Shown here: positions 26,709 through 34,076 of the stretch, piece after piece | Layout: each line of letters starts with the position of its first letter | Position numbering within the stretch: position 1 is the first letter of the stretch | Source: Streptomyces coeruleorubidus | GTDB lineage: Bacteria; Actinomycetota; Actinomycetes; Streptomycetales; Streptomycetaceae | DNA length: 64,000 bases | Direction of reading: 5' to 3' | Assembly (NCBI RefSeq): GCF_008705135.1 | Contig: NZ_CP023694.1 | Location: 1,240,001 to 1,304,000, forward strand | Position numbers and translations under genes: made by a program | The notes under the pieces: generated by a model | What the model saw: the letters and a program-made list of their open reading frames with translations, nothing else | Database searches by the model: none | Told to the model about the DNA's origin: nothing

Positions 26709-27958
26709 CGACGCGGCCTCTTCTCTGTGCGGACCGGGTCGCCCGCCGACACCGGGGTGTCGTCACGGCAGGCGGCGGCGTAGGCGGCGAGCAGCGACGC
26801 TTGCGAGTTCCGCCAGGAGAGCGGCCCGCTGATCCGCTCCTGGCCGGTCCTGCCCATCCTGGCCCGCTGTTCCGGGTCGTCGAGGAGCAGCGCGATGAGT
26901 CGCGCGAACTCGGTCTCGTCGTTGGCGGGCGCGTAGACGGCGGCGTCACCGGCGGAGACTCGCGCCTCCCGGAGGTCGAAGGAGACGATCGGCCGGCCCA
27001 TCGCCATGTACTCCAGGACCTTGTTCATGGTCGACACGTCGTTGAGCGGATTGCGCGGGTCGGGGGAAAGGCACACGTCCGCGGTGGACAGGTAGCGCAC
27101 CAGGTCGGCGTCCGGGATCCGCCCGGTGAACTGCACCTGCTCCGACAGCCCGAGCCGCCGGGACAGCTCCACCATCGCGTCGAAGGCGTCGCCGGAGCCG
27201 ACGAACACCGCGTGCCAGTCGGTCCGCCCCAGCTCGTCGCGCAGCTTCGCGAGGGCCCGCAGGGCGTAGTCGACGCCGTCCTGAGGGCCCATGACACCGA
27301 GGTAGCACAGCAGATGAGGCTTGCCGCGCTTCAACTCCGGCTCCGGCGGCACCGGTTGGAACCGGTCGATCTGGGGTGCGCTGCGCACCACGAAGACGTC
27401 CTCCGGCCGTCGGCCGCCGCGGCGCACCGCGACGTCGCGGTAGCTCTCGTTCGTGGCGAGCACGATGTCCGCGGCCCGGTAGGTCCGGCGTTCCAGCGCG
27501 CACACGGCGCGGTAGAGCAGATCCTCGCCGCGGTCGAACCGGGAGAGGTACAGCTCGGGTACCAGGTCGTGCTGGTCGAAGACGAACCGCGCGCCGCGCC
27601 TCTTCAGCCACAGTGCCGGCAGGAACAGCAGGTCGGGCGGGTTGCAGGCGTGGACCACGTCGACCGGGCCGACCTTGCGGGCCAGCCGGGCCGTGTGCCA
27701 CAACGCCGATCCGTACTCCCGCAGGTAGCCGGCCGGTCCTCCGGTGGCCGCGCGCAACGGGTAGCGGTGGATCCGCACCCCGTCGATCTCCGCCTCCGGC
27801 TCCGTGTCCCGCTTGCTCCCCTGGGGACAGATGACGTGCACCGTCCAGCCCGCGTCGCGCAGCGTCGTGCACTCCTGCCACACCCGCCGGTCGAAGGGCA
27901 CCGACAGGTTCTCCACCAGGATCAGCGCGCGCCGGGCAGGCCGGTCGCCGCCGGCCAT
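26705..27958 (-). CDS. Family 4 glycosyltransferase
   Basis: The product is 417 residues from the ATG at 27958; a TTG at 27985 would add nine residues but overlaps the upstream gene. It is a GT-B fold, GT4-like enzyme. The N-terminal part has the flexible segment VPFDRRVWQE and HACNPPDLLFLPAL. The C-terminal donor domain has LCYLGVMGPQDGVDYAL and the conserved MNKVLEYMAMGRPIVSFD. The LSPDPRNPLNDVST segment is shared with WbuB/WcaI-like transferases that act on lipid-linked sugars early in assembly. It probably adds the second sugar after the priming enzyme. The Shine-Dalgarno is weak, so it may rely on coupling. Confidence 0.85.
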   Translation of the reverse strand: MAGGDRPARRALILVENLSVPFDRRVWQECTTLRDAGWTVHVICPQGSKRDTEPEAEIDGVRIHRYPLRAATGGPAGYLREYGSALWHTARLARKVGPVDVVHACNPPDLLFLPALWLKRRGARFVFDQHDLVPELYLSRFDRGEDLLYRAVCALERRTYRAADIVLATNESYRDVAVRRGGRRPEDVFVVRSAPQIDRFQPVPPEPELKRGKPHLLCYLGVMGPQDGVDYALRALAKLRDELGRTDWHAVFVGSGDAFDAMVELSRRLGLSEQVQFTGRIPDADLVRYLSTADVCLSPDPRNPLNDVSTMNKVLEYMAMGRPIVSFDLREARVSAGDAAVYAPANDETEFARLIALLLDDPEQRARMGRTGQERISGPLSWRNSQASLLAAYAAACRDDTPVSAGDPVRTEKRPRR

Positions 27959-27974
27959 GCCATTTGACGATCTG

Positions 27975-29291
27975 TCACCAAGCAAGGCCCACGTACCCCG
28001 GTTCGGCCCGGCGCGCCTCGGCGTCGGGAAGGTGGATGAGGTCGACGATCACCGGGCGGCCGCCGTGGGGCAGCGCCGCCAGCACGGCCGGATCCCTGGT
28101 CCCGACCAGGCACACCTCGGCGTGTTCGAGCACCTCGTCGACGGAATCCGCGAGCAGCTGCGCGAGGTGCGGCAGCCGGGTCTCGATGTACTCGCGGTTC
28201 GCGCCGATCAGCCGGGAGAGGCTCACGTTGGCGTCGTGGATCCGCAGGTCGTACCCCTTGCCGAAGAGCCTCTCCGCCAGCTCGACGAGCGGGCTCTCGC
28301 GGAGGTCGTCGGTGCCGGGTTTGAAGGACAGCCCGAACAGGCCCACCCTGCGTTTGCCGGTGCGCTCGACCAGCTCCACGGCGCGCTGCAGATGCGCGGA
28401 GTTGGAGGGCAGCACGTGGGCGAGGATGGGCACCGAGACATCGGCCCGCTGCGCCGCGTGGACCAGGCTGCGCAGGTCCTTGGGCAGGCAGGAGCCTCCG
28501 AAGGCGAAGCCGGGCCGCAGGTAGGCGGGGCTGACGTTCAGCTTGCGGTCGGCCAGGAACACGTCCATCACCTGGTGCGAGTCCACGCCGAGCGCCTGGC
28601 ACACCGCGCCCAGCTCGTTGGCGAAGCCGATCTTGAGGCCGTGGAACGCGTTGTCCGCGTACTTGATCGCCTCGGCTGTCGGCACCGGCACCCGGAACAC
28701 TTCGCCGGGCAGGCCGTCGTACAGCGCCATCACCGCGTCGCCGCTCGCCGGGTCGAGCTGGCCGATGACGGTCTTGGGCGGATCGAAGAAGTCCCGCACG
28801 CTCGTGCCCTCGCGCAGGAATTCCGGGTTGACCGCGACCCCCAGGTCCACCCCGGCCGTGCCTCCGACGTACTTCTCCAGGATCGGTACCAGCAGGTTCA
28901 GGCAGGTGCCCGGGAGCATGGTGCTGCGGAACACGACGGTCTGCCGCCCGCCCCGCTCGGCCAGCGCGGCGCCGATCTGCTCGGTGACCCGTTCCAAGTA
29001 CGTGGTGCACAGGCTGCCGTTGGGCTCCGACGGCGTGCCCACGCAGACCAGCGACACCTCGCTGCCCGTGATCGCCTCACGGACGTCGCCGGTGGCGCGT
29101 AACGCTCCGGTGCTCACGACGTCGGCGACGAGTTCGCCGATCCGCTCCTCGACCACCGGGGCCTTGCCGTCGTTGACCAGGTCGACCTTCGCCTGGTTCA
29201 CGTCCACCCCGATGACCTCGTGCCCCATGCTGGCCAGGCACGCGGCCGAAACGCAGCCCACGTAGCCGAGCCCGAAAACGCTGACTCTCAT
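27975..29291 (-). CDS. Nucleotide-sugar dehydrogenase resembling GDP-mannose 6-dehydrogenase (AlgD)
   Basis: This 438-residue enzyme oxidises the C6 alcohol of a nucleotide sugar to a carboxylate in two NAD steps. It has FGLGYVG at the N terminus and catalytic Cys268 in GFAFGGSCLPKD, the same number as the catalytic Cys of Pseudomonas AlgD. It also has the LSFKPGTDDLRESPLVELAE segment and GKGYDLRIHDANV, closer in my recollection to AlgD than to UDP-glucose dehydrogenases. The length also fits AlgD (436). The product would be GDP-mannuronate, or UDP-glucuronate if it is a divergent UDP-glucose enzyme. It lies between the priming transferase and a GT4. Two tandem hairpins lie directly upstream of its start. 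Confidence 0.8.
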   Translation of the reverse strand: MRVSVFGLGYVGCVSAACLASMGHEVIGVDVNQAKVDLVNDGKAPVVEERIGELVADVVSTGALRATGDVREAITGSEVSLVCVGTPSEPNGSLCTTYLERVTEQIGAALAERGGRQTVVFRSTMLPGTCLNLLVPILEKYVGGTAGVDLGVAVNPEFLREGTSVRDFFDPPKTVIGQLDPASGDAVMALYDGLPGEVFRVPVPTAEAIKYADNAFHGLKIGFANELGAVCQALGVDSHQVMDVFLADRKLNVSPAYLRPGFAFGGSCLPKDLRSLVHAAQRADVSVPILAHVLPSNSAHLQRAVELVERTGKRRVGLFGLSFKPGTDDLRESPLVELAERLFGKGYDLRIHDANVSLSRLIGANREYIETRLPHLAQLLADSVDEVLEHAEVCLVGTRDPAVLAALPHGGRPVIVDLIHLPDAEARRAEPGYVGLAW

Positions 29292-29310
29292 GACCCGTCC
29301 CTCCCCCCAG

Positions 29311-29359
29311 GCAGGCCCTGGTGGCCTGCGATCCCCCCGAGCAGGCCCTTGTGGCCTGC
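29311..29359. repeat. Two tandem 30-bp repeats, each with a perfect 7-bp hairpin
   Basis: GCAGGCC-CTGGT-GGCCTGC at 29311-29329 and GCAGGCC-CTTGT-GGCCTGC at 29341-29359 are perfect stems exactly 30 bases apart. They sit in the 103-base gap between the priming transferase and the AlgD-like gene, the largest gap in the operon. They could slow or partly stop transcription, or protect or cleave the mRNA between the first gene and the rest. Confidence 0.75.
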
Positions 29360-29394
29360 GGTCCGCGCGCCGGCCGGACGACGGCCCGCGCGCA

Positions 29395-30873
29395 TCAGTA
29401 GGCCCCTTGCCCATGGATCACCGCACGCAGGGTCTTCCACAAGATCACTGTGTCCAGGGCGAGCGACCAGTCCTCCACGTACCGCAGGTCGAGCCGGACC
29501 GCCTCCTCCCACGGCAGGTCACTGCGTCCGCTGATCTGCCACAGGCCGGTGAGCCCGGGTTTGACCAGCAGCCGCCGCCGAATGTCCGGGCCGTACGCGG
29601 CGGACTCCTCCGGTAGCGGAGGCCGCGGGCCGACGAGCGACATCGAGCCGGTGAGCACGTTGAACAGCTGCGGGAGCTCGTCGATCGAGTACCGGCGCAG
29701 CACCGCTCCCACCCGGGTCACCCGCGGGTCCCGGCGGAGCTTGAACAGCAGCCCCGCACCCTCGTTGCGGTCGGCCAGCTCGGCACGTGCCCCGTGAGCC
29801 CCGGCGACCATGGTGCGGAACTTGAGAATGGTGAACTCGCGGCCGTCCTTGCCGACCCTGCGCTGGCGGTAGGACACCCCGCCCCGGCTGTCCGCGATCA
29901 CGAGCAGCCCGACGAGCACCATCAGCGGCGCGAACAGCACCAGCAGGACCGCCGCGCCCACCCGGTCGACCACCCCCTTGATCACCCGGCGCCCTCCGGT
30001 GAAGGTCGGCATGCTGACCCGCAGCAGCGGGATCCCGAGCACCGCGTCGACGTGCAGCCGCGGCCCGGCCACCTCCATCAGCACGGGGGCCACGACCATC
30101 TCGGTGTCGCTGCCTTCGAGGTTCCAGGCCAGCCGCTGAAGCCGGTCCGGTGACCAGTGCGGGTCCGGTGTGACCGCGACGACGCGGTAGCCGTCGTGGC
30201 GGACGTGCTTGGCGACGTCCGCCAGTTGTCCGACGACCGGTACTCCGTCGAGTTGGTCACCGTCGAGCCCGCGACCGTCCGTCGTGCACACCGCCTCCAC
30301 CCGCCAGCCGAGGTGCGGGAACTTGCGGGTACGGGTGATCAGGTCGCGCAAGGTGTCCGGGCTCCCGGCAGCGAGCACCGGTCTCAGGCACCGTCCCTCC
30401 TTACGCTGTTTGTGCAGCCGGAGGCGGAGCAGATACCGCGCGGTCATGGTGACGAGCGCGATCGCGGGGACCGCGACGAAGATCCAGAGCTTGATGTTGC
30501 GCGAGGTGAGGGCGATCCCGCCGAGCGCCAGTACGACGGTCGCCGCGAACAGTGAGCGTCCGAGCCGGCGGAATTCCTCGGCCCCTTGGCCGAGCACGGC
30601 CGGAGACCACGACCTGCTCACCGCGAGCGCTCCCAGCACCAGCAGCTCGGTGCCGAATGCGAGAATTCCCCACTTCTCGTGCCAGTTGGCCGCGTCCCGG
30701 GCCCCGAAGAAGTTGCCGATCGCCGCCACCACCAAGGCGGTGGCCACCGTGTCGCTGGTGATCACGGTACGGCGGTACCGCTGCTCCCAGTCGATCGCGG
30801 GCCTGCTGATTGCCCCATTCGCCAGACTCCCGCGCGCCGACGATGAAGGGCCGACTAATCCCCCCTGCCGCAC
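29395..30873 (-). CDS. Polyprenyl glycosylphosphotransferase (priming enzyme, WbaP/WcaJ family)
   Basis: The product is about 492 residues from GTG 30873; GTG 30951 (with GGGGAGGA before it) is a longer alternative. Four N-terminal membrane helices precede a CoA-binding-like domain. The C-terminal bacterial sugar transferase domain has LKFRTM, the DELPQLFNVLTGSMSLVGPRPPLPEE core (split here for length) and the LTGLWQISGRSDL tail. It transfers a sugar phosphate to undecaprenyl phosphate and starts each repeat unit. The leucine codon at 30856-30858 is TTA, the sixth codon from 30873 and inside either candidate start. In Streptomyces TTA needs the bldA tRNA. As first gene of the operon this could tie the whole locus to development. 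Confidence 0.85.
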   Translation of the reverse strand: MRQGGLVGPSSSARGSLANGAISRPAIDWEQRYRRTVITSDTVATALVVAAIGNFFGARDAANWHEKWGILAFGTELLVLGALAVSRSWSPAVLGQGAEEFRRLGRSLFAATVVLALGGIALTSRNIKLWIFVAVPAIALVTMTARYLLRLRLHKQRKEGRCLRPVLAAGSPDTLRDLITRTRKFPHLGWRVEAVCTTDGRGLDGDQLDGVPVVGQLADVAKHVRHDGYRVVAVTPDPHWSPDRLQRLAWNLEGSDTEMVVAPVLMEVAGPRLHVDAVLGIPLLRVSMPTFTGGRRVIKGVVDRVGAAVLLVLFAPLMVLVGLLVIADSRGGVSYRQRRVGKDGREFTILKFRTMVAGAHGARAELADRNEGAGLLFKLRRDPRVTRVGAVLRRYSIDELPQLFNVLTGSMSLVGPRPPLPEESAAYGPDIRRRLLVKPGLTGLWQISGRSDLPWEEAVRLDLRYVEDWSLALDTVILWKTLRAVIHGQGAY

Positions 30874-31559
30874 AGAACCCCCCCGGTTCCCAGTGATTCG
30901 ACGATGTCGCCCAACACTGTTCCTCTCCCCGGGAGGCTCCGCCCCCCGCACGCTTCCTCCCCTCGGGGGACCCCCGGCCCCCGCGCCGCGCTGTTCTTTG
31001 CCCGCGGGAGACCCCTGGCCCGCGTATGACATCCCGGCTGCTTCAGCGCTGCTTGAACGACCCGCGCCGACGGCAGCGGACTCGCCTGTCCTGCCAGACT
31101 CTCGAGGTGCGTGTGGGAACCCGTCGAAACCTCGGATGCTCCCCGCACCCGAAGCCCCCTCCCGGGCTCCAAGAACCGATCACCTCCACGTCTGGCACCG
31201 GAGACGCAATCGCTGACCGTCCGTCGCACCGGACTTGTAGATCATCATTTGTCGCCTCGTGTCCCAGCATGGGAAGCACGGTCAATCTAGACTATCGGGG
31301 CCCTTCTGAAGAGAGGGGTGTGTGGAATTTGTGCTCAAGATTTGAAGCCGTGTCCACAGGTCGGTGACCGCCGGCGGGGCGTCGGCGACGAAGGCGTGCC
31401 TGTGACCTGTGATGACGGGGGTTCTCCGGGTTTCCCGCACCGGCAGCTCCGGGGCGTCCCGGCACTCCCGGTCGGCGTCGGCGGGGACGCGGGGCAGGGG
31501 AGGAAGAGATCACGCAGGCGATGGATCATCCCGTCCCGCTCTCCGGGTAACGTCGAGGT
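30874..31559. other. Divergent intergenic and leader region between the exopolysaccharide operon and RNase J
   Basis: These 686 bases hold the promoters of both flanking units. The part at 30900-31020 is low-complexity with short palindromes such as CCGGGGGTCCCCCG. A frame on the minus strand from GTG 31148 to TAG 30855 is open for 97 codons and overlaps the start of the priming transferase. Its third positions are only moderately GC-rich, so I do not call it a gene. I see no tRNA, riboswitch or terminator. Confidence 0.6.
31284..31311 (-). promoter_or_regulatory. Candidate promoter of the exopolysaccharide operon
   Basis: On the minus strand, CTTCAG (31306-31311) and TAGATT (31284-31289) are separated by 16 bases. 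If used, the transcript would begin near 31277 and carry an untranslated leader of roughly 400 bases before the priming transferase. The -35 match is only moderate. Confidence 0.3.
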
Positions 31560-33245
31560 ATGAGCCATCCGCACCCCGAACTCAAAGCCGCCACACCCCT
31601 TCCCGCCGGAGGTCTGCGGGTCACCGCCCTGGGCGGCCTGGGTGAGATCGGCCGCAACATGACCGTCTTCGAGCACGCCGGCAAGCTGCTCATCGTCGAC
31701 TGCGGCGTGCTGTTCCCCGAGGAGACCCAGCCCGGCGTGGACGTGATCCTGCCGGACTTCACCTCGATCCGGGACCGGCTGGACGACATCGTGGCCGTGG
31801 TGCTCACCCACGGCCACGAGGACCACATCGGCGGCGTGCCCTATCTGCTGCGGGAGCGGAGGGACATCCCCCTCGTCGGCTCCAAGCTCACCCTCGCCTT
31901 CATCGAGGCCAAGCTCAAGGAACACGGCATCCGGCCGCGCACGGTGCGGGTGCGGGAGGGCGACCGGCGCGGCTTCGGCCCCTTCGACTGCGAGTTCGTG
32001 GCGGTCAACCACTCCATTCCGGACAGCCTCGCGGTCGCGATCCGCACCAGCGCCGGGATGGTGCTGCACACCGGCGACTTCAAGATGGACCAGTTCCCTC
32101 TCGACGACCGCATCACCGATCTGCGCGCCTTCGCCCGCCTCGGCGAGGAGGGTGTGGACCTGTTCCTCACCGACTCCACGAACGCCGAGGTCCCCGGCTT
32201 CACCACCTCCGAGCGTGAGCTGAACCCGGCGATCGAGCAGGTGATGCGCACCGCGCCGCGCCGGGTCATCGTCTCCAGCTTCGCCAGCCACGTGCACCGC
32301 ATCCAGCAGGTCCTGGACGCCGCCCACGAGCACGGCCGCAAGGTCGCCTTCGTCGGCCGGTCGATGGTCCGCAACATGGGCATCGCCCGTGACCTGGGCT
32401 ATCTGAAGGTCCCGTCCGGTCTGGTCGTGAGCACGAAGGAGCTGGAGAAGCTCCCGGACCACAAGATCACTCTGGTGTGCACCGGCTCCCAGGGCGAACC
32501 GATGGCCGCGCTGTCACGGATGGCCAACCGCGACCACCAGATCCGCATCGGCAAGGGCGACACCGTCCTGCTCGCCAGTTCCCTCATCCCCGGCAACGAG
32601 AACGCCATCTACCGGGTGATCAACGGACTGACCCGGTGGGGCGCCCACGTGGTCCACAAGGGCAACGCCAAGGTGCACGTCTCGGGGCACGCCAGCGCCG
32701 GCGAACTCGTCTACTGCTACAACATCGTCAAGCCCCGCAACGTCATGCCCGTGCACGGCGAATGGCGCCACCTGCGGGCCAACGGCGATCTCGCCATCCG
32801 TACCGGCGTCGACCCCGACCGGGTCGTCATCGCCGAGGACGGCGTCGTCGTCGACCTCGTCGACGGGCGCGCGTCCATCACCGGCAAAGTCCCGGCCGGC
32901 AACGTCTACGTGGACGGCATGGAAGTCGGCGGCGCCACGGAAGCGTCCCTCAAGGACCGCCTCACCCTCGCGGAGGAAGGCGTGGTCACGGTGGTGGCGA
33001 TCGTCGACGCGGACACCGGTGCCCTCGCCGAGGCCCCCGACTTCCTGGCCCGCGGCTTCGTCCACGACGACGCCACCTTCGAGCCGGTCATCCCCGTCAT
33101 CGAGAAGACCCTGGCCACCGCGGCCGAGGAAGGCGTCGGGGACGCCCGCCAACTCGAACAACTCCTCGCCCGCGCCGTGGCGAACTGGGCGTTCCGCACC
33201 CACCGCCGCAGGCCCCTCATCATCCCGGTCATCATCGACGCCTGA
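31560..33245 (+). CDS. rnj: Ribonuclease J
   Basis: This 561-residue metallo-beta-lactamase and beta-CASP ribonuclease carries HGHEDH at 84-89, further zinc residues in VNHSIPD and HTGDFKMDQ, and the beta-CASP segments TDSTNAE and SSFASHVHRIQQ. VHGEWRHLRAN lies near residue 395, and the C-terminal oligomerisation domain runs to the end. RNase J has endonuclease and 5'-exonuclease activity in mRNA turnover and rRNA maturation. GAGGT lies 0-1 bases before the ATG, a poor spacing, so the start is chosen by the family N-terminus. In well-known Streptomyces genomes rnj follows dapA; here it follows the exopolysaccharide operon divergently. It may be a second copy or a rearranged locus. Confidence 0.9.
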   Translation: MSHPHPELKAATPLPAGGLRVTALGGLGEIGRNMTVFEHAGKLLIVDCGVLFPEETQPGVDVILPDFTSIRDRLDDIVAVVLTHGHEDHIGGVPYLLRERRDIPLVGSKLTLAFIEAKLKEHGIRPRTVRVREGDRRGFGPFDCEFVAVNHSIPDSLAVAIRTSAGMVLHTGDFKMDQFPLDDRITDLRAFARLGEEGVDLFLTDSTNAEVPGFTTSERELNPAIEQVMRTAPRRVIVSSFASHVHRIQQVLDAAHEHGRKVAFVGRSMVRNMGIARDLGYLKVPSGLVVSTKELEKLPDHKITLVCTGSQGEPMAALSRMANRDHQIRIGKGDTVLLASSLIPGNENAIYRVINGLTRWGAHVVHKGNAKVHVSGHASAGELVYCYNIVKPRNVMPVHGEWRHLRANGDLAIRTGVDPDRVVIAEDGVVVDLVDGRASITGKVPAGNVYVDGMEVGGATEASLKDRLTLAEEGVVTVVAIVDADTGALAEAPDFLARGFVHDDATFEPVIPVIEKTLATAAEEGVGDARQLEQLLARAVANWAFRTHRRRPLIIPVIIDA

Positions 33246-33271
33246 ACGCGGGTGGAAGCCTGCGAGGGGCC

Positions 33272-33913
33272 TCATCGGATGCGCTTCGCCGGCTTGGTGG
33301 CGGCGTTGAGCAGGTACTCCAGGGGTCCGCGGCGGAAGAAGCGGGACCAGATCGCGGTGAACAGGATCGTCCCGAGGACGAACATGAGCAGCGGCACCCA
33401 GGACTGCTGGGTGCTGGTCCCGCTGGGCATGGACAGCGCGGACTGTGCGACGAAGTGGCCGACGTAGGCGGTCAGGGACATGGTGCCCATGGCGATGACC
33501 GGTGTGGCCAGGCGGCGCAGTCGCGGCAGGGGGTCCATCGCCGCCGTCGCGCCCACGATCATGAGGATGGCGACTCCCACGCTGCCGATGATGTCGAACG
33601 TGGTCCCGCTGTGCGGCCCGGCCGTCAAGAGCGACGATGCCTGGGACTCGAGCGACCCGCTGTCGAGGGGCATCGACCCGGAGCTGCTGGACGATGGCCC
33701 GTCTTCCGCCGTGCTCCTCAACGCGTCCTTGCCGGCCAGCAGCAAGGACATGCCGTACGCGGCCACGGTGAGGCCGGCGCCGAGCGCGGCCAGGCGCCAC
33801 TGGACGGCGGCCTGGGACAGGTCGAGGCGGGCCAGCGCCATACCGGCGATCACGAACGCCATCCACGTGATCGGCGGGTAGAAGCCGGTGAACAGCAGAT
33901 CGAGCACTCCCAC
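33272..33913 (-). pseudogene. Truncated DUF418/HGSNAT-like membrane protein (C-terminal half)
   Basis: The open frame encodes 213 residues beginning at a GTG with no Shine-Dalgarno. They resemble only the second half of DUF1624/DUF418-type membrane acyltransferases: GFYPPITWMAFVIAGMALARLDL near the start (split for length), then three or four helices with GTMSLTAYVGHF. Full-length relatives have about 400 residues with an N-terminal set of helices that is missing. Family-like sequence continues in frame for about ten codons upstream of the GTG (RAAHRLSD) and then fades near 33945. I read this as a 5'-deleted gene. A Ser-rich insertion near residue 70 is also unusual. Confidence 0.6.
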
Positions 33914-34076
33914 GTCGCTGAGCCGGTGGGCCGCTCGAATGGCTGATGGGCAGGGCGACCGCGCCGGCGGACCGGGGAAGCCCTAAGGGACTGTAAGGAC
34001 TTGGCTCCCGGCATTGAGCGACCCTGTTCGCGCCGTCGACTCTGTGTGCTCCCGAGCCGCAGACAAGGGAGTTCCG

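Noticed and set aside
31043..31285. 80-codon frame on the minus strand from TTG 31285 in the exopolysaccharide leader
   Set aside because: No Shine-Dalgarno, Arg-rich random composition and no family resemblance.
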